32,125 bases of DNA from an uncultured Legionellales bacterium (GCA_913045195.1 CAJWQR010000014.1:1-32125); one strand, 5' to 3'. Shown: positions 8,447-19,971, counted from the first letter of the stretch. Made by a program: numbers and translations. The notes: generated by a model from the letters alone, not told the origin.

Positions 8447-8923
8447 ATGACAGCACAATTATTTCTTATTATTACAATCTCGTCTTTAATTTGTTCACTA
8501 GCACAAGCTGATTCATTGCGTGAATATCATCAAAGAAAGTGCAGTGATGGCAAACAAGAAAGTTGTCAAAAAGCTGAAGCCATGCTTCAGGGAGAGTACC
8601 TTGCAGACCGTATTGTTGAATTGGGCGATCATTTCGCAACAACAGTAAATCGTCTACAAAGAGAAGAAGATAATAAACCGATACTAAAGAATGCATATTT
8701 AGATGTATTAGATGATTATTTTAAGTCTAGTACCAGAAGCGGAAAAGGAAAAATAATAAATAATGAGGTTATCACTCTATGTGCTGAGCACTATCATGAT
8801 TATTGGCGCAACCGAAAAAGGTGGTGGCCAACTGATGAAGCAGGTAAACCAGATTGGTCAACAATTTATTATTATATTGTAGATCATTATTATGGTTACT
8901 GTTTAGCGCTTTTAGATTTATAA
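8447..8923 (+). CDS. Hypothetical secreted protein
   Basis: 158 aa ORF with hydrophobic N-terminal signal peptide (likely cleavage near AQA-DS), four cysteines after it; no family recognised. Confidence 0.65.
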   Translation: MTAQLFLIITISSLICSLAQADSLREYHQRKCSDGKQESCQKAEAMLQGEYLADRIVELGDHFATTVNRLQREEDNKPILKNAYLDVLDDYFKSSTRSGKGKIINNEVITLCAEHYHDYWRNRKRWWPTDEAGKPDWSTIYYYIVDHYYGYCLALLDL

Positions 8924-9490
8924 TTAAGTTAATATGCAGTCACTTAATAGTTGGTGGGTTTCGTCAAGCGGTAACCCCATAACTCCACTATAACTTCCCT
9001 CGAGTTTTTCAATAAAAATCACACCTTTACCTTGAATAGCATATCCCCCAGCTTTACCAATAGGCTCATTAGATTCACAATAATTGTTAATATCCTTCTT
9101 GCTTAATTTTTTGAAAGTAACTTTGTTGATATTTATCTTAGTTGATTCTTTTTGATCAATTACAGTAACTGCAGATAAAACATTATGAGTGCAACCGGAT
9201 AATTTCTCTAACATATTAATTGCATCTTCTTTGCTTTCGGCTTTACCTAAAATTAAATTATCTAAAGCGACTGCTGTATCTGCTGCAAGAACAGGTAAAT
9301 TATTTTTTGTTAATAGTTTTCCAGCTCGCGCTTTTTCTATCGCAATACGACGAACATAAGTAATAGGGGTTTCATTTTCTTTACACGACTCATCAATATC
9401 AACATCAACGACTTCAAAATTAATTCCCATTTGTTTTAATAATTCGTAACGACGATCTGATTTAGATGCAAGATATATTTTCACATTCAA
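8924..9490 (-). CDS. maf: Maf family nucleoside triphosphate pyrophosphatase
   Basis: IYLASKSDRRYELLKQMG, YVRRIAIEKARAG, VLAADTAVALDN, GKAGGYAIQGKG, YSGVMGLPL. Confidence 0.92.
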   Translation of the reverse strand: MNVKIYLASKSDRRYELLKQMGINFEVVDVDIDESCKENETPITYVRRIAIEKARAGKLLTKNNLPVLAADTAVALDNLILGKAESKEDAINMLEKLSGCTHNVLSAVTVIDQKESTKININKVTFKKLSKKDINNYCESNEPIGKAGGYAIQGKGVIFIEKLEGSYSGVMGLPLDETHQLLSDCILT

Positions 9491-9499
9491 ACAGATTAT

Positions 9500-9970
9500 T
9501 TATTTACGATGATATGGGTGACAATTAATAATTGACCAAGCACGATAAAGTTGTTCGATCATAATTATTCTTACTAGACCATGAGGTAGCGTCATTTCTG
9601 ATAAAGACCAAATTTGATCAGCTTTATTTTTGATTGACGAACTTAATCCATCTGCACCGCCAATTAGAATACTAATGTGTTGTTGGTTATCCATCCAGGT
9701 TTGTAATTGCACAGAAAGGGAATGACTGCTAATTTTTTTTCCTTTTTCATCTAATGCAATAATAAGATTGTTAGAGGCAATAACTGCATTTATTTTTTCT
9801 TCCTCAATTTTTTTTAATTGTTCCGAGTTTTTATTTTTACTGCGTGTGGCGGGCGCTATTTCAATTAAATTAAAATTAATACTTTTGGGTAATCGTTTTG
9901 AATATTCAGAAAATGCCGAATCTATCCATGCGGGCATGCGTCTACCAATTGCAATCAGATCAAATTGCAT
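9500..9970 (-). CDS. rlmH: 23S rRNA (pseudouridine1915-N3)-methyltransferase RlmH
   Basis: MQFDLIAIGRRMPAWI..., ILIGGADGL, MTLPHGLVRIIMIEQLYRAWSI..HPYHRK. Confidence 0.93.
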   Translation of the reverse strand: MQFDLIAIGRRMPAWIDSAFSEYSKRLPKSINFNLIEIAPATRSKNKNSEQLKKIEEEKINAVIASNNLIIALDEKGKKISSHSLSVQLQTWMDNQQHISILIGGADGLSSSIKNKADQIWSLSEMTLPHGLVRIIMIEQLYRAWSIINCHPYHRK

Positions 9971-9991
9971 AAATTAGGAAGTCATTAATTT

Positions 9992-10318
9992 TCAAGGCTT
10001 ATTCCCCCAGAGTTTCTCAAGCTGATAATATTCGCGACTACTGGGGTGCATAATGTGGACAATAATATCACCCAAATCAACCAACACCCACTCCCCTTCG
10101 GTTTTCCCCTCAATACCCAAGGTTTCGTATTTATTCTCTTTTACAGTTTGTATTAATTTTTCTGCTAACGCACTTACCTGTCTCCTTGAACGCCCACTCG
10201 CAATTAATATGTAATCTGACATGCTGGTCAGTTTTTTTACATCATATAAATCAATATCAATAGCTTTCCCATCGTTTAGTGAAGTTAAAACAATATCTAA
10301 TAATTTTTTTATATTCAT
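9992..10318 (-). CDS. rsfS: Ribosome silencing factor RsfS
   Basis: MSDYILIASGRSRRQVSALA, GEWVLVDLGDIIVHIMHPSSREYYQLEKLW. Confidence 0.93.
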   Translation of the reverse strand: MNIKKLLDIVLTSLNDGKAIDIDLYDVKKLTSMSDYILIASGRSRRQVSALAEKLIQTVKENKYETLGIEGKTEGEWVLVDLGDIIVHIMHPSSREYYQLEKLWGNKP

Positions 10319-10959
10319 TAATTATCCTTATAAAGATTATTTTCTTTAATATAGGTAATTACATTGGGTAGCAGATATTTCTCAATATTTTTATGCTTGG
10401 TATAATACGTTCTAATCATACTAGAAGAAATTTCAACAACCGGTGTGTCAATATAATAAATATAACCTGATAATGATGATGTCAAAAAATTAATATCGTC
10501 TATTTTATTTTCATTTATCCATTTTCTTAATGTACCAGATATATTTTCTTCATCATCGTTTGAGCGATTAGCTACAATTATATGCGTATAATTTAATAAT
10601 GATTGCCATTCCTTCCAGCTATCGATCATATTAAAAACATCTGCACCGATAATTAGAAAAAAAATATCATTTAAAAATTCATCACGTAATGACTTAAGCG
10701 TATTAACCGTGTAAGAAATATTTCCATTTTCAATTTCACGAAGATCAATTGATATTTTTTTTTCATCACTTATTGCAAGTTTTATCATTTTTTTTCTATC
10801 AGCAGGCGAGGCAAATGGCGCTGGGCGATGTGGCGGAATGTTAGCAGGTATTAATTTCACTTCATCGAGTTTTAGCTTTTCAAGAACTTCGACGGCAAGG
10901 CGAATATGTCCGTTATGGATTGGGTCAAATGTACCACCAAGAATGCCAATTAACCGCAT
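10318..10959 (-). CDS. nadD: Nicotinate-nucleotide adenylyltransferase
   Basis: ILGGTFDPIHNGHIRLA, IPPHRP, IGADVFN, SSSMIRTYY. Confidence 0.93.
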   Translation of the reverse strand: MRLIGILGGTFDPIHNGHIRLAVEVLEKLKLDEVKLIPANIPPHRPAPFASPADRKKMIKLAISDEKKISIDLREIENGNISYTVNTLKSLRDEFLNDIFFLIIGADVFNMIDSWKEWQSLLNYTHIIVANRSNDDEENISGTLRKWINENKIDDINFLTSSLSGYIYYIDTPVVEISSSMIRTYYTKHKNIEKYLLPNVITYIKENNLYKDN

Positions 10960-10962
10960 TAC

Positions 10963-12219
10963 TTAGGAACGAATATGCCCATCGCCGAGTACAATATATT
11001 TTTGTGATGTGAGTCCCTCAAGACCAACAGGACCACGCGCATGAAATTTATCTGTACTAATTCCAATCTCAGCACCCAGGCCATATTCATAGCCGTCTGC
11101 AAACCTGGTGGATGTATTTAGCATTACTGAACTTGAATCAACTTCACGCAGGAAACGATCCGCATTTGTTTTGTTTTCTGTCACAATAGTATCGGTATGT
11201 TTTGAACCAAACTTATCGATATGTTGCATCGCTTCATCAACACCGGCAACTATCTTTAGTGAAAGTATGGGCGCTAAGTATTCAGTAGCATAATCTTCAG
11301 CAGTGGCAATTTTAATATCACCTAATATTTTTTTTGATTCTTCACAGCCTCGAATTTCTACTTTTGTTTCTTGATACATTGGCCCTAATTTTTCTAACAC
11401 AGATTTTGCCAGTGAACGGGCGATTAATAGACATTCCATTGTATTGCAGGTTCCGTAACGTTGTGTCTTTGCGTTGTAGGCAATACTGATTGCTTTTTCG
11501 ATATCTGCATCATCATCAATATAGACATGACAAATACCATCAAGATGTTTAATGACCGGCATTCTTGCTTCGGCACTTACTCGTTCTATTAGCCCCTTAC
11601 CACCACGAGGTACAATAACATCAACATAGTCAGGCATGCGTAGCAGTTCGCCGACTGCTTCACGTTCCGTTGTTTCAATGAGCTGCACCGCATTTTCTGG
11701 GAGCCCCGAACTTTTAAGACTAGTACGAATACAATCGGCGATTGCTTGATTAGAATGAATTGCCTCAGACCCTCCACGCAGAATAGTGGCGTTACCCGAT
11801 TTCAGACAAAGCCCGGCGGCATCTGCGGTGACATTAGGACGAGATTCGTAAATTATACCAATCACCCCCAGCGGGACACGCATGCGTCCAATCTTTATCC
11901 CACTTGTTTGTTCAGCATATTCGGTTGTTTTGCCAATTAAATCTTCAAGGCTGGCAACTTGTTCTAAACCATCAGCCATCGCGTCGATTCTCGCTGCTGT
12001 TAATTCAAGCCTGTCTAGTAGAGCAGGCTCCAAACCCGATTTTTTTGCTGTTTGTAAATCCCGGCTATTAATTTCAATCAAATTGTTTTTATTTTTTATA
12101 ATTTCTTTTGCTATGGCGTGTAATGCCACATTTTTTGTATCACTTGAAGCAGCCGCCATTTTACGAGAAGCAGCATATGCTTTTTTTCCTAATTCATTTA
12201 TATATTTTTTTATATCCAT
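10963..12219 (-). CDS. proA: Glutamate-5-semialdehyde dehydrogenase
   Basis: [21 protein letters not shown]-like, [28 protein letters not shown]. Confidence 0.95.
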   Translation of the reverse strand: MDIKKYINELGKKAYAASRKMAAASSDTKNVALHAIAKEIIKNKNNLIEINSRDLQTAKKSGLEPALLDRLELTAARIDAMADGLEQVASLEDLIGKTTEYAEQTSGIKIGRMRVPLGVIGIIYESRPNVTADAAGLCLKSGNATILRGGSEAIHSNQAIADCIRTSLKSSGLPENAVQLIETTEREAVGELLRMPDYVDVIVPRGGKGLIERVSAEARMPVIKHLDGICHVYIDDDADIEKAISIAYNAKTQRYGTCNTMECLLIARSLAKSVLEKLGPMYQETKVEIRGCEESKKILGDIKIATAEDYATEYLAPILSLKIVAGVDEAMQHIDKFGSKHTDTIVTENKTNADRFLREVDSSSVMLNTSTRFADGYEYGLGAEIGISTDKFHARGPVGLEGLTSQKYIVLGDGHIRS

Positions 12220-12242
12220 TGGATTATTTTCAAATATTTTAT

Positions 12243-13274
12243 TTATGATATTTGTAATTTATTTGTATTGATACCTGCTATTGCTAATAGTAATACATTA
12301 AATTGATCCCAGGCCCTATCTCTGTGACCACTTTTTAATGTTTTATCAATTGTCGCACAGTAATTTAATAATTGGTCAAGCGATTTGCTTGAATGTCTTT
12401 TTAAAACGGCAGTTATTGAACGTTTCTTTTGGTCCCATATTTGATAAGACTTAAAAGTATTTTCTAATGGGGTTCCTGCTTCGTACTCATAGGCAATTGA
12501 ACATAGTCTTCGATATTCCCACATTAGGGCACCGAATAAAGCGAGCGGTTCTACCCCTTCATTTTTTAAACCATTTAACATTAGTGATGTTCTGTCAATA
12601 TTACCAAGGAATGCGCTTTCAACCATATCAAAAACATTATATCGTGAGCTATCAGCTACCGCGCCAATCACATCTTCAATATCAATAAGATCTTTCTCAA
12701 TTAATAATACTAATTTTTCAATTTCTTGTTGAGCTGCCAGTAGATTTCCTTCAACACGTTCAGCAATTAATCTTGCCGCATCTTGTGTTATTTTCTTTTG
12801 TTTTATTTGTATTCGTCTCTGTATCCAGCCAGGTAGCTGCGCTGGCCCTATTGGCCAGACTTGTATCATTACCCCAACTTTATCAATGGACTTAGCCCAT
12901 TTATTATTTTTTGTACTTTTATCCATTTTGTCTGAGCTAATAATAAGCAAGGTGCCATCATTTTCTTTTGCAGCATATTCCTGCAGAACGCCTCCACCTT
13001 CTCTTCCGGGTTTGGGTGCCGCCATTCGCAATTCAATAATTCGTCGACTAGAAAATAGTGATAAGTTTTTGGTTACTTCATTAATTGAATTCCAATTAAA
13101 TGATTTGTCTACATTAAATATAATGCGTTCATCATAGCCCCGTCCGCGATAGTGTTTTCTTATGAGATCGATGCATTCCTGTTTTTGTAGAGGCTCATCT
13201 CCGCTAACAAAATAAATTGGCGTTGCACTTGAACGTTTTAGGTGTGTGTCAAGTTGGTCAGAGTGCAATCGCAT
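12243..13274 (-). CDS. holA: DNA polymerase III subunit delta
   Basis: [32 protein letters not shown], position between lptE and proA/nadD. Confidence 0.9.
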   Translation of the reverse strand: MRLHSDQLDTHLKRSSATPIYFVSGDEPLQKQECIDLIRKHYRGRGYDERIIFNVDKSFNWNSINEVTKNLSLFSSRRIIELRMAAPKPGREGGGVLQEYAAKENDGTLLIISSDKMDKSTKNNKWAKSIDKVGVMIQVWPIGPAQLPGWIQRRIQIKQKKITQDAARLIAERVEGNLLAAQQEIEKLVLLIEKDLIDIEDVIGAVADSSRYNVFDMVESAFLGNIDRTSLMLNGLKNEGVEPLALFGALMWEYRRLCSIAYEYEAGTPLENTFKSYQIWDQKKRSITAVLKRHSSKSLDQLLNYCATIDKTLKSGHRDRAWDQFNVLLLAIAGINTNKLQIS

Positions 13275-13290
13275 TTATTGCAAAGCTTTA

Positions 13291-13788
13291 TTATTTTGAT
13301 GAGGATAGCAAGGCTTGTAATCGACGGAGAACTTGACTTGCAGCACGACGTATTAAGTCTTCCTGAATGATAGATTCTTCTTCAAATTCACCTAGTACTG
13401 TATTTTCATCGAAGGCAAAATCACGAATAGCACTGATTTTTTCATTTTCAACAATGTAGGTTCCATCGGCATGCATGACATCTATTTTTGCCTGAAATAC
13501 TATTTGATATTCTTCGACCTTACCTGTTGTTGCAGAGACACTTAACACCGATTTTTCAAAACGCGATTCTTTTAATGTCGCTATAAATGCTGCATTTTGA
13601 GATGACGTTGCAAGTGCAGCCCCGGCATTATTGAATTGTGATTTAACTTCATTCGCCAGTGCTGGCGCAGAGCTGCTATTGATAAAAATATTATCAACAT
13701 TAATTGTTGCTGTTTGTGAGCCGCGTAAATGAAAACCACAAGCAGTGGTTAACAATAATACATGAATCAGCAATAGACGGACGCTCAT
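13291..13788 (-). CDS. lptE: LPS assembly lipoprotein LptE
   Basis: Lipobox LTTAC followed by GFHLRGS; between leuS and holA. Confidence 0.9.
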   Translation of the reverse strand: MSVRLLLIHVLLLTTACGFHLRGSQTATINVDNIFINSSSAPALANEVKSQFNNAGAALATSSQNAAFIATLKESRFEKSVLSVSATTGKVEEYQIVFQAKIDVMHADGTYIVENEKISAIRDFAFDENTVLGEFEEESIIQEDLIRRAASQVLRRLQALLSSSK

Positions 13789-13835
13789 TGATTTTCCTCT
13801 TACTGGTTTTTCAATTATTATCGTTGTATCTTACC

Positions 13836-16292
13836 CTATGATACTACGATGTTCACTAGACGTTCTGGGATTACGATGATTTTTTTAATGGTTTTTCCTG
13901 CTAAATACCGTTTTACTTTCTCATCTTCAACCGCCTGATTTTCTATTTGTTTTTGTCTAACATTTTTTGTAACAGTAATCTTTCCGCGGAGTTTGCCATT
14001 GATTTGAACAACCATTTCAATTTCCTTTTGTTCTAAGACAGCCGGATCTGATTTAGGCCAGGCAGCATCAATCAGAGGTTCGCTATACCCCAACTCAATC
14101 CAAAGTGCGTCTGTTATATGTGGAACGATGGGGGAGAGTAGCAAAACTGCTGTTTCGACACCTTCATGCATAATCGCCTGGTCATTGTCATTTTTTAATT
14201 CGTGTCGTGACAGCGTGTTAATCATCTCCATCACTGCAGCGATTGCTGTATTAAAAGTATACCGACGGCCGATATCATCATTTACTTTATCAATTGTCAT
14301 ATGAATTTTTCGGCGTATCTCGTGTTGCGCATCAGTCATTGTTGCAACACTTAAAGTCGGGGGCTTTCCCTCATTAATATGCATGCTTGCAAATTTCCAT
14401 AATCTTTTTAAAAAACGATGGGCACCCTCAACACCGGTGTCTGACCATTCGAGACTTTGTTCAGGCGGTGATGCAAACATCATAAATAAACGAACGGTAT
14501 CTGCACCGTACTTATCAATCAAATGTTGCGGGTCAACAGTATTGTTTTTTGATTTTGACATCTTAGTACCGTCTTTCAGTACCATCCCCTGAGTAAGTAA
14601 ATTAGTAAATGGTTCGTCGCTTTTTAACAAATCTAAATCGCGCATTAGTTTATGAAAAAAACGTGCATATAGAAGATGCAAAATGGCATGTTCAACACCG
14701 CCGATGTATTGGTCGACCGGAAGCCAATAGTTGGCACGGTCATCTATCATGACTTTATTATTGTCAGGACAGCAGTAACGTGCAAAATACCAAGAGGATT
14801 CAAAGAAAGTATCGAAAGTATCGGTTTCTCTTTCTCCAGGGCCACTGCCATCTGGGGCACCAGTATTAATAAACTCTGCCATAGATTTTATCGGAGAACT
14901 GATACCCTCAAATTCGATATCTTCAGGCAACACAACGGGTAACTCATCTTCAGGAACAGAGAGCGCTTGACCATCTTTCGTGTTAACAATGGGGATTGGA
15001 CATCCCCAATAACGCTGACGTGAAATCCCCCAATCCCTTAAACGATAATTAATCTTTCGTTTTCCACATTTATTTTTTTCCACGAATTCTGCAATAGCAT
15101 CACATGCGTCTTCTGAACTTAGATCATTAAATTGCCCTGAATTTTTAAGTACCCCTTTTTCTATATAGGCTGACTCAGCCATATCGTGCTGACTCCCGTC
15201 TATAGGGAAGATGACTTGTTTAATAGGTAGCTTATATTTATTTGCAAATTCCCAATCACGTTGGTCATGCGCGGGAACTGCCATGACTGCCCCTGTGCCG
15301 TATCCCATCAACACAAAATTTGAAACCCAGAGCGGAATGAGTTCATCGTTCATTGGATGGCGAAGATTAATATTAAGCGGAATCCCTTTCTTCTCTATGG
15401 TTTCAAGTTCAATCTCAGAGGTCCCGCTACTTTTACACTCATCAATAAATTTGGCGATTGCATTATCACTGCCAGCCGCTGATTTGGCCAATGGGTGTTC
15501 CGCTGCTACAGCCATATAACTCACCCCCATAATAGTGTCGGGTCGTGTTGTATAGATACGTAACGATTCGTCAGTCCCCTCGACTTTAAAATCAACTTCA
15601 ACTCCCTCAGAGCGACCAATCCAATTTGCCTGCATTGTTTTAACTGCATCTGGCCAACCTGAGAGTTTTTCTAGACCCTCAAGAAGTTCATCAGCGTAAT
15701 CGGTAATTTTTAAAAACCATTGTGGTATTTCGCGGCGCTCAATAGTGGCACCAGACCGCCAACCTTTCCCATCGATAACTTGTTCATTTGCCAATACTGT
15801 TTGGTCAACAGGATCCCAGTTAACAACAGATGTTTTTTTATAAACTAATTCTTTTTCAAAAAGTTTTGTAAAGAACCATTGCTCCCAACGGTAATAATCA
15901 GGGTCGCACGTTGCTAACTCTCGATTCCAATCATATGCAAAACCAAGTCGTTTTAATTGTCCGCGCATATAGTCAATGTTTTCATAAGTCCATTTAGCAG
16001 GTGGTACATTGTTTTTAATTGCCGCACCTTCTGCGGGTAAGCCAAATGCATCCCAACCCATTGGTTGCAGAACATTTTTACCTTGCATACGTTGATAACG
16101 ACTGATGACATCCCCTATTGTGTAATTACGGACATGCCCCATATGAAGTTTGCCGCTGGGGTAGGGAAACATAGAAAGACAATAGAATTTCTCTTTTACT
16201 GGATCCTCGGTAACTTCAAAGGCATTTGTATCTGACCACTTTTTTTGTACGTCAGTTTCTATTTGGTTTGGCCTATATTCGTTATTCATCAA
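13836..16292 (-). CDS. leuS: Leucyl-tRNA synthetase
   Basis: [19 protein letters not shown] (HIGH), [15 protein letters not shown] (KMSKS), 818 aa. Confidence 0.98.
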   Translation of the reverse strand: MMNNEYRPNQIETDVQKKWSDTNAFEVTEDPVKEKFYCLSMFPYPSGKLHMGHVRNYTIGDVISRYQRMQGKNVLQPMGWDAFGLPAEGAAIKNNVPPAKWTYENIDYMRGQLKRLGFAYDWNRELATCDPDYYRWEQWFFTKLFEKELVYKKTSVVNWDPVDQTVLANEQVIDGKGWRSGATIERREIPQWFLKITDYADELLEGLEKLSGWPDAVKTMQANWIGRSEGVEVDFKVEGTDESLRIYTTRPDTIMGVSYMAVAAEHPLAKSAAGSDNAIAKFIDECKSSGTSEIELETIEKKGIPLNINLRHPMNDELIPLWVSNFVLMGYGTGAVMAVPAHDQRDWEFANKYKLPIKQVIFPIDGSQHDMAESAYIEKGVLKNSGQFNDLSSEDACDAIAEFVEKNKCGKRKINYRLRDWGISRQRYWGCPIPIVNTKDGQALSVPEDELPVVLPEDIEFEGISSPIKSMAEFINTGAPDGSGPGERETDTFDTFFESSWYFARYCCPDNNKVMIDDRANYWLPVDQYIGGVEHAILHLLYARFFHKLMRDLDLLKSDEPFTNLLTQGMVLKDGTKMSKSKNNTVDPQHLIDKYGADTVRLFMMFASPPEQSLEWSDTGVEGAHRFLKRLWKFASMHINEGKPPTLSVATMTDAQHEIRRKIHMTIDKVNDDIGRRYTFNTAIAAVMEMINTLSRHELKNDNDQAIMHEGVETAVLLLSPIVPHITDALWIELGYSEPLIDAAWPKSDPAVLEQKEIEMVVQINGKLRGKITVTKNVRQKQIENQAVEDEKVKRYLAGKTIKKIIVIPERLVNIVVS

Positions 16293-16360
16293 GTTTTCTT
16301 TTTTTGTTGATCCAATTTTATGAAAGCATACAGCATGAGAGATTTTTTTAAATTACAAAA

Positions 16361-16385
16361 AATAACCTCGCGTTGCGAGGTTATT
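16361..16385 (-). terminator. Rho-independent terminator downstream of the OprO/P-like porin gene
   Basis: AATAACCTCGC-AAC-GCGAGGTTATT followed by TTTT on the minus strand. Confidence 0.85.
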
Positions 16386-16418
16386 GAATAGCTGTTTTTT
16401 TTCGGCAATCCTATTATT

Positions 16419-17804
16419 TTACCAATAGACTTGGGCTCGCATTTGAAAAACAGAGGGGTCCCTCCCGTCGTCAGCAAAACCATTGCGATTAAAATCAAGC
16501 ACTGCCCCATAGTTTGCCATTAAGCGGGTATTTGAAGTGAGATACCAATTAAGTCCTATAGTAAAGACATCAGCTTCACCGCCAATGATATTCCCATCTG
16601 TTAAATCCATGTTTTCAAGGCGTGCTGCAATTTGCCATGCCCCCCAGCCTCCTTTACCAACTGGCGCTTTTGGCTTAATTCCACTAAATGCGCCTGCTTT
16701 GTATTTCATTGATTCGCCGGTTAAGAACCAACCAACATCGACAGCCCAGGCACTTAGGTCAGCATCACCATCGGGGTCGGACACATTCCACGCAACATAC
16801 TCAAATACACTATGAAAAGGACCCCATACACTAATTAATTCAACATCATATGTATTTGAATCATCGGCATTAGTCCCAAAATTTGCGACCAAGGCATCAC
16901 CATCACCAACATGTGACAGGAGTGAATTATCAATATTATTGAAGGCATCACCATTAAATTCTTCGTGTTGGTATGAAATCGCGGTGTGAATCAAATGTGT
17001 TTTATCTTTAAAAAATGGCTGGCCACCAAAGCGTAGCGCATAGGTCATTCTATCGGTTGTTCCTTCACCCGTCTCATCGGAGCCTGTTCCAAGAGCAGGG
17101 ATAAATGCCCCCGTGTGAAAGAACCAGCGATTTGCATCTTGTCGATATGCAATGCCGACAGCTCGGGATGCTTGCGGTCCATCCCCAAATAAAGGGCGAC
17201 GCATTAATGGTTTATATTTACTACTACTGATGGTTGCGTGACCAAATGGCACGTGGTGTTGGCCGACTTTAATAAACCATTCTCCCCAATCATTTTTTTT
17301 ATTATATGAAAGCCAGACATCTTTCCAGGATGCTGTTCCTGAATTAGCAAAGTCTAGCTCAAGTTTATATTTTATTGGCGCGATTCTGCCTTGAAACCCT
17401 AAACGCGCACGCCGCAATTCCGAGTTTGTAGCTTCTAGGTTTGAATTATCTCTATCAGCAAATACGGTATCCCAAAATATTCTACCAATGGGCCGCCATT
17501 CCCAAGAACCATCTTGTGATGCAACCTTGAACTTATCTTTGGTTGTAATCTTAGGCGCATCTTTTGTTGTTTTTTTAACCTCAGCCTTCATTTCATCGAT
17601 GCTTTCTTTAATTTTTTCGTTATCCTCTTCAGAAGCTTCAACAAGGAGCTCATATTCTTGAGGTGAAAGGGTATCTTTGTCGCGGAGTACTTTTAAAAGC
17701 TCTAATAATGCTTCATTAGCGGCTATTGCAGGCGGTGATAAAATTATAAAAAGCAGAATAACAATAGAGGATACAATGCTTTTTAAGTATTTTTTTATCA
17801 ACAA
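16419..17804 (-). CDS. OprO/OprP-family (phosphate-selective type) porin
   Basis: Signal peptide, coiled-coil-like N-terminus, RRARLGFQGRIAPIKYKLELDFAN, KVGQHHVPFG; terminal aromatic residue (W); next to pit. Confidence 0.82.
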   Translation of the reverse strand: MLIKKYLKSIVSSIVILLFIILSPPAIAANEALLELLKVLRDKDTLSPQEYELLVEASEEDNEKIKESIDEMKAEVKKTTKDAPKITTKDKFKVASQDGSWEWRPIGRIFWDTVFADRDNSNLEATNSELRRARLGFQGRIAPIKYKLELDFANSGTASWKDVWLSYNKKNDWGEWFIKVGQHHVPFGHATISSSKYKPLMRRPLFGDGPQASRAVGIAYRQDANRWFFHTGAFIPALGTGSDETGEGTTDRMTYALRFGGQPFFKDKTHLIHTAISYQHEEFNGDAFNNIDNSLLSHVGDGDALVANFGTNADDSNTYDVELISVWGPFHSVFEYVAWNVSDPDGDADLSAWAVDVGWFLTGESMKYKAGAFSGIKPKAPVGKGGWGAWQIAARLENMDLTDGNIIGGEADVFTIGLNWYLTSNTRLMANYGAVLDFNRNGFADDGRDPSVFQMRAQVYW

Positions 17805-17838
17805 AATATATTATTTCCTTTTTTATCAAATAATTTTT

Positions 17839-19092
17839 CTAATTAAAGATCCCAAGTAAGAAATAGAAAAATACTATTGCCATTATACCGCCCGCTGGTA
17901 AGGTGATAATCCATGACATAAATATTGAGCCCACAATCCTAAGGTTCAGAGCTGATATCCCGCGCGCGAAACCAACACCAAGCACAGCGCCAACAAGGGT
18001 GTGAGTGGTTGATATAGGTATTCCTGTTCCCGATGCTAAAACGACAGTTATGGCGGCGGCTAAATTACAGCAGAAACCACGGCTAGGCGTTAGTTCAGTG
18101 ATACGACTACCCACCGTTGCAATTACCTTGTAACCAAACATCAAAAGACCAGCAACTATACCAACAGAACCAAGCAAAAGTATCCAGATAGGCATCACAG
18201 ATTCTTGCGCAATTTCACCGCCACTGGATACAATACTTACTATTGCAGCGACAGGCCCTACTGCATTGGCGACATCATTTGAACCATGAGCAAAAGCCAT
18301 TGCGCAAGCAGAAAAAACCATTAAAACACCAAAGACATTTTCAACATCAAAGAAATGATTGTTTATATTTCTCTCTTTACTATATGTGATTTTGCGAATT
18401 AGAAAGCCACCAATAATTGCGCAAAATATTCCTATAAAAAGACTAATACCATAACTTTCATTTCTAGATAAATCGAGACCAACGTGTTTTAAGCCCTTGA
18501 GCATGGTTACGAGCGAAATCATCGTGCCCGTTAAGAAAATATAAATAGGCACGTAACGTTTCGAATTTTCCATTGGGTCACTAGTATTAAGAATTAATTT
18601 TTGAACGCTACGAAATAAAATATAGGCAAGCCCACCCGCTATTATCGGCGACACCACCCAACTTGCAGCGATTGAACTTACTTTCCCCCATTTAACAGCC
18701 TCAATTCCAATACCAACGGCAGCAAAGCCGACGATAGCGCCGACAATTGAATGTGTTGTTGAAACCGGTAAACCATATCGTGTGGCAATTAATAGCCATA
18801 TTGCCGCGGCCAAAAGAGCCGCAAGCATCCCATAGACAAGTATCTCGGGTGAGCCACTCAGTAGACTGGTATCAATTATTCCCTTACGGATAGTCGATGT
18901 AACTTGCCCGCCAGCAAGGAAGGCACCTGTAAATTCAAAAATAGCAGCAATGATGACAGCCTGCTTAAGCGTTAATGATTTTGATCCAACAGAAGTTGCC
19001 ATTGCATTAGCAACATCGTTAGCACCGATACCCCAGGCCATAAAAAGTCCAAAGCATCCAGCCAATATCAATAATATTGTTACATGTTCCAT
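17839..19092 (-). CDS. pit: Inorganic phosphate transporter, Pit family
   Basis: GANDVANAMATSVGS and AHGSNDVANAVGPVAA repeats, GIPISTTHTLVGAV. Confidence 0.93.
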   Translation of the reverse strand: MEHVTILLILAGCFGLFMAWGIGANDVANAMATSVGSKSLTLKQAVIIAAIFEFTGAFLAGGQVTSTIRKGIIDTSLLSGSPEILVYGMLAALLAAAIWLLIATRYGLPVSTTHSIVGAIVGFAAVGIGIEAVKWGKVSSIAASWVVSPIIAGGLAYILFRSVQKLILNTSDPMENSKRYVPIYIFLTGTMISLVTMLKGLKHVGLDLSRNESYGISLFIGIFCAIIGGFLIRKITYSKERNINNHFFDVENVFGVLMVFSACAMAFAHGSNDVANAVGPVAAIVSIVSSGGEIAQESVMPIWILLLGSVGIVAGLLMFGYKVIATVGSRITELTPSRGFCCNLAAAITVVLASGTGIPISTTHTLVGAVLGVGFARGISALNLRIVGSIFMSWIITLPAGGIMAIVFFYFLLGIFN

Positions 19093-19103
19093 TTTGAATC
19101 TCT

Positions 19104-19784
19104 TTATTTAGCGAGCATTAACTGAAGACGGTTACCTGTGCTTTGTGCGTTATCTGCAAGATCTCCTGTCCATTCTATAATTTTATAAATGAACATAACG
19201 TCGACAGGAGGCAGGTCTTTTTCTATTTTGTATAATTCAGCACGTAATTTGATCTGAATTTCATCTGTCTCTCCCTCGATGACATGGAGTACTTCGATCA
19301 TTTCTTTAACGCGGGTGACTTCTCCCCCCCGAAATCCAACAACTACTAATTCATCTAGTTCATTGATTGCGATTTGCGCCTGACGAATTGCATCTATACA
19401 CCTATTTAGAAATTCTATATAAGTATCAGTGATTGATTGTGGTAAGGACATTTTTCTGCCAAGTACTAGCCCTGCGATATCTTTTGCTTTGTTTGCGATT
19501 TTATCTTGTAGCTGGAGCACATCGAGAACGTCTCTTCGATCCATAGGCATAAAAAGACTACTGGGAAGTTGCATACGCAACATATTTTTTATTTGATCTG
19601 CATCATTTTCTAACACGACGAGCTTAGTTTGGATTTTAGCAGCCCGTTTCCAGTCATTTTTAATGACGGAATCAAAATAAGGGATTAATTGCTCGACACA
19701 CAAAACAACTTTTTCAATGTGTTTTTGTAAAGGACTTACCGGCGAATTACCAAATATTCGAGAAAAGTAACTAGATTGAGCCAT
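19104..19784 (-). CDS. DUF47/TIGR00153 family Pit accessory protein (PhoU-like)
   Basis: Helical protein, LQDKIANKAKDIAGLVLGRKM, VIEGETDEIQ; immediately upstream of pit. Confidence 0.88.
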   Translation of the reverse strand: MAQSSYFSRIFGNSPVSPLQKHIEKVVLCVEQLIPYFDSVIKNDWKRAAKIQTKLVVLENDADQIKNMLRMQLPSSLFMPMDRRDVLDVLQLQDKIANKAKDIAGLVLGRKMSLPQSITDTYIEFLNRCIDAIRQAQIAINELDELVVVGFRGGEVTRVKEMIEVLHVIEGETDEIQIKLRAELYKIEKDLPPVDVMFIYKIIEWTGDLADNAQSTGNRLQLMLAK

Positions 19785-19971
19785 TGATTAGTGCCTCACC
19801 ATTTGTAAAAATTTTGCGAAAGTAGTAAAAATCAAAATTAATGTTTAACTTTTCGTGTCAAAATTTCGCGCATTAGAGCACATAACTTTTAAATTGCAAG
19901 CAATTATTTTTAAAAAAAAAGAATTTCTTTTATCATGTTGTTGTTAAAGGGTTTTTTAGGAGAAAATTTTT

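Noticed and set aside
11882-12271. 129-aa ORF antisense to proA
   Set aside because: Opposite conserved proA coding sequence; no independent support.
14383-15519. ORFs of 69-102 aa antisense to leuS
   Set aside because: Overlap an intact leuS with HIGH and KMSKS motifs.
16289-16510. 73-aa minus-strand ORF between the porin gene and leuS
   Set aside because: Overlaps the porin 3' end in another frame and runs through the terminator hairpin.
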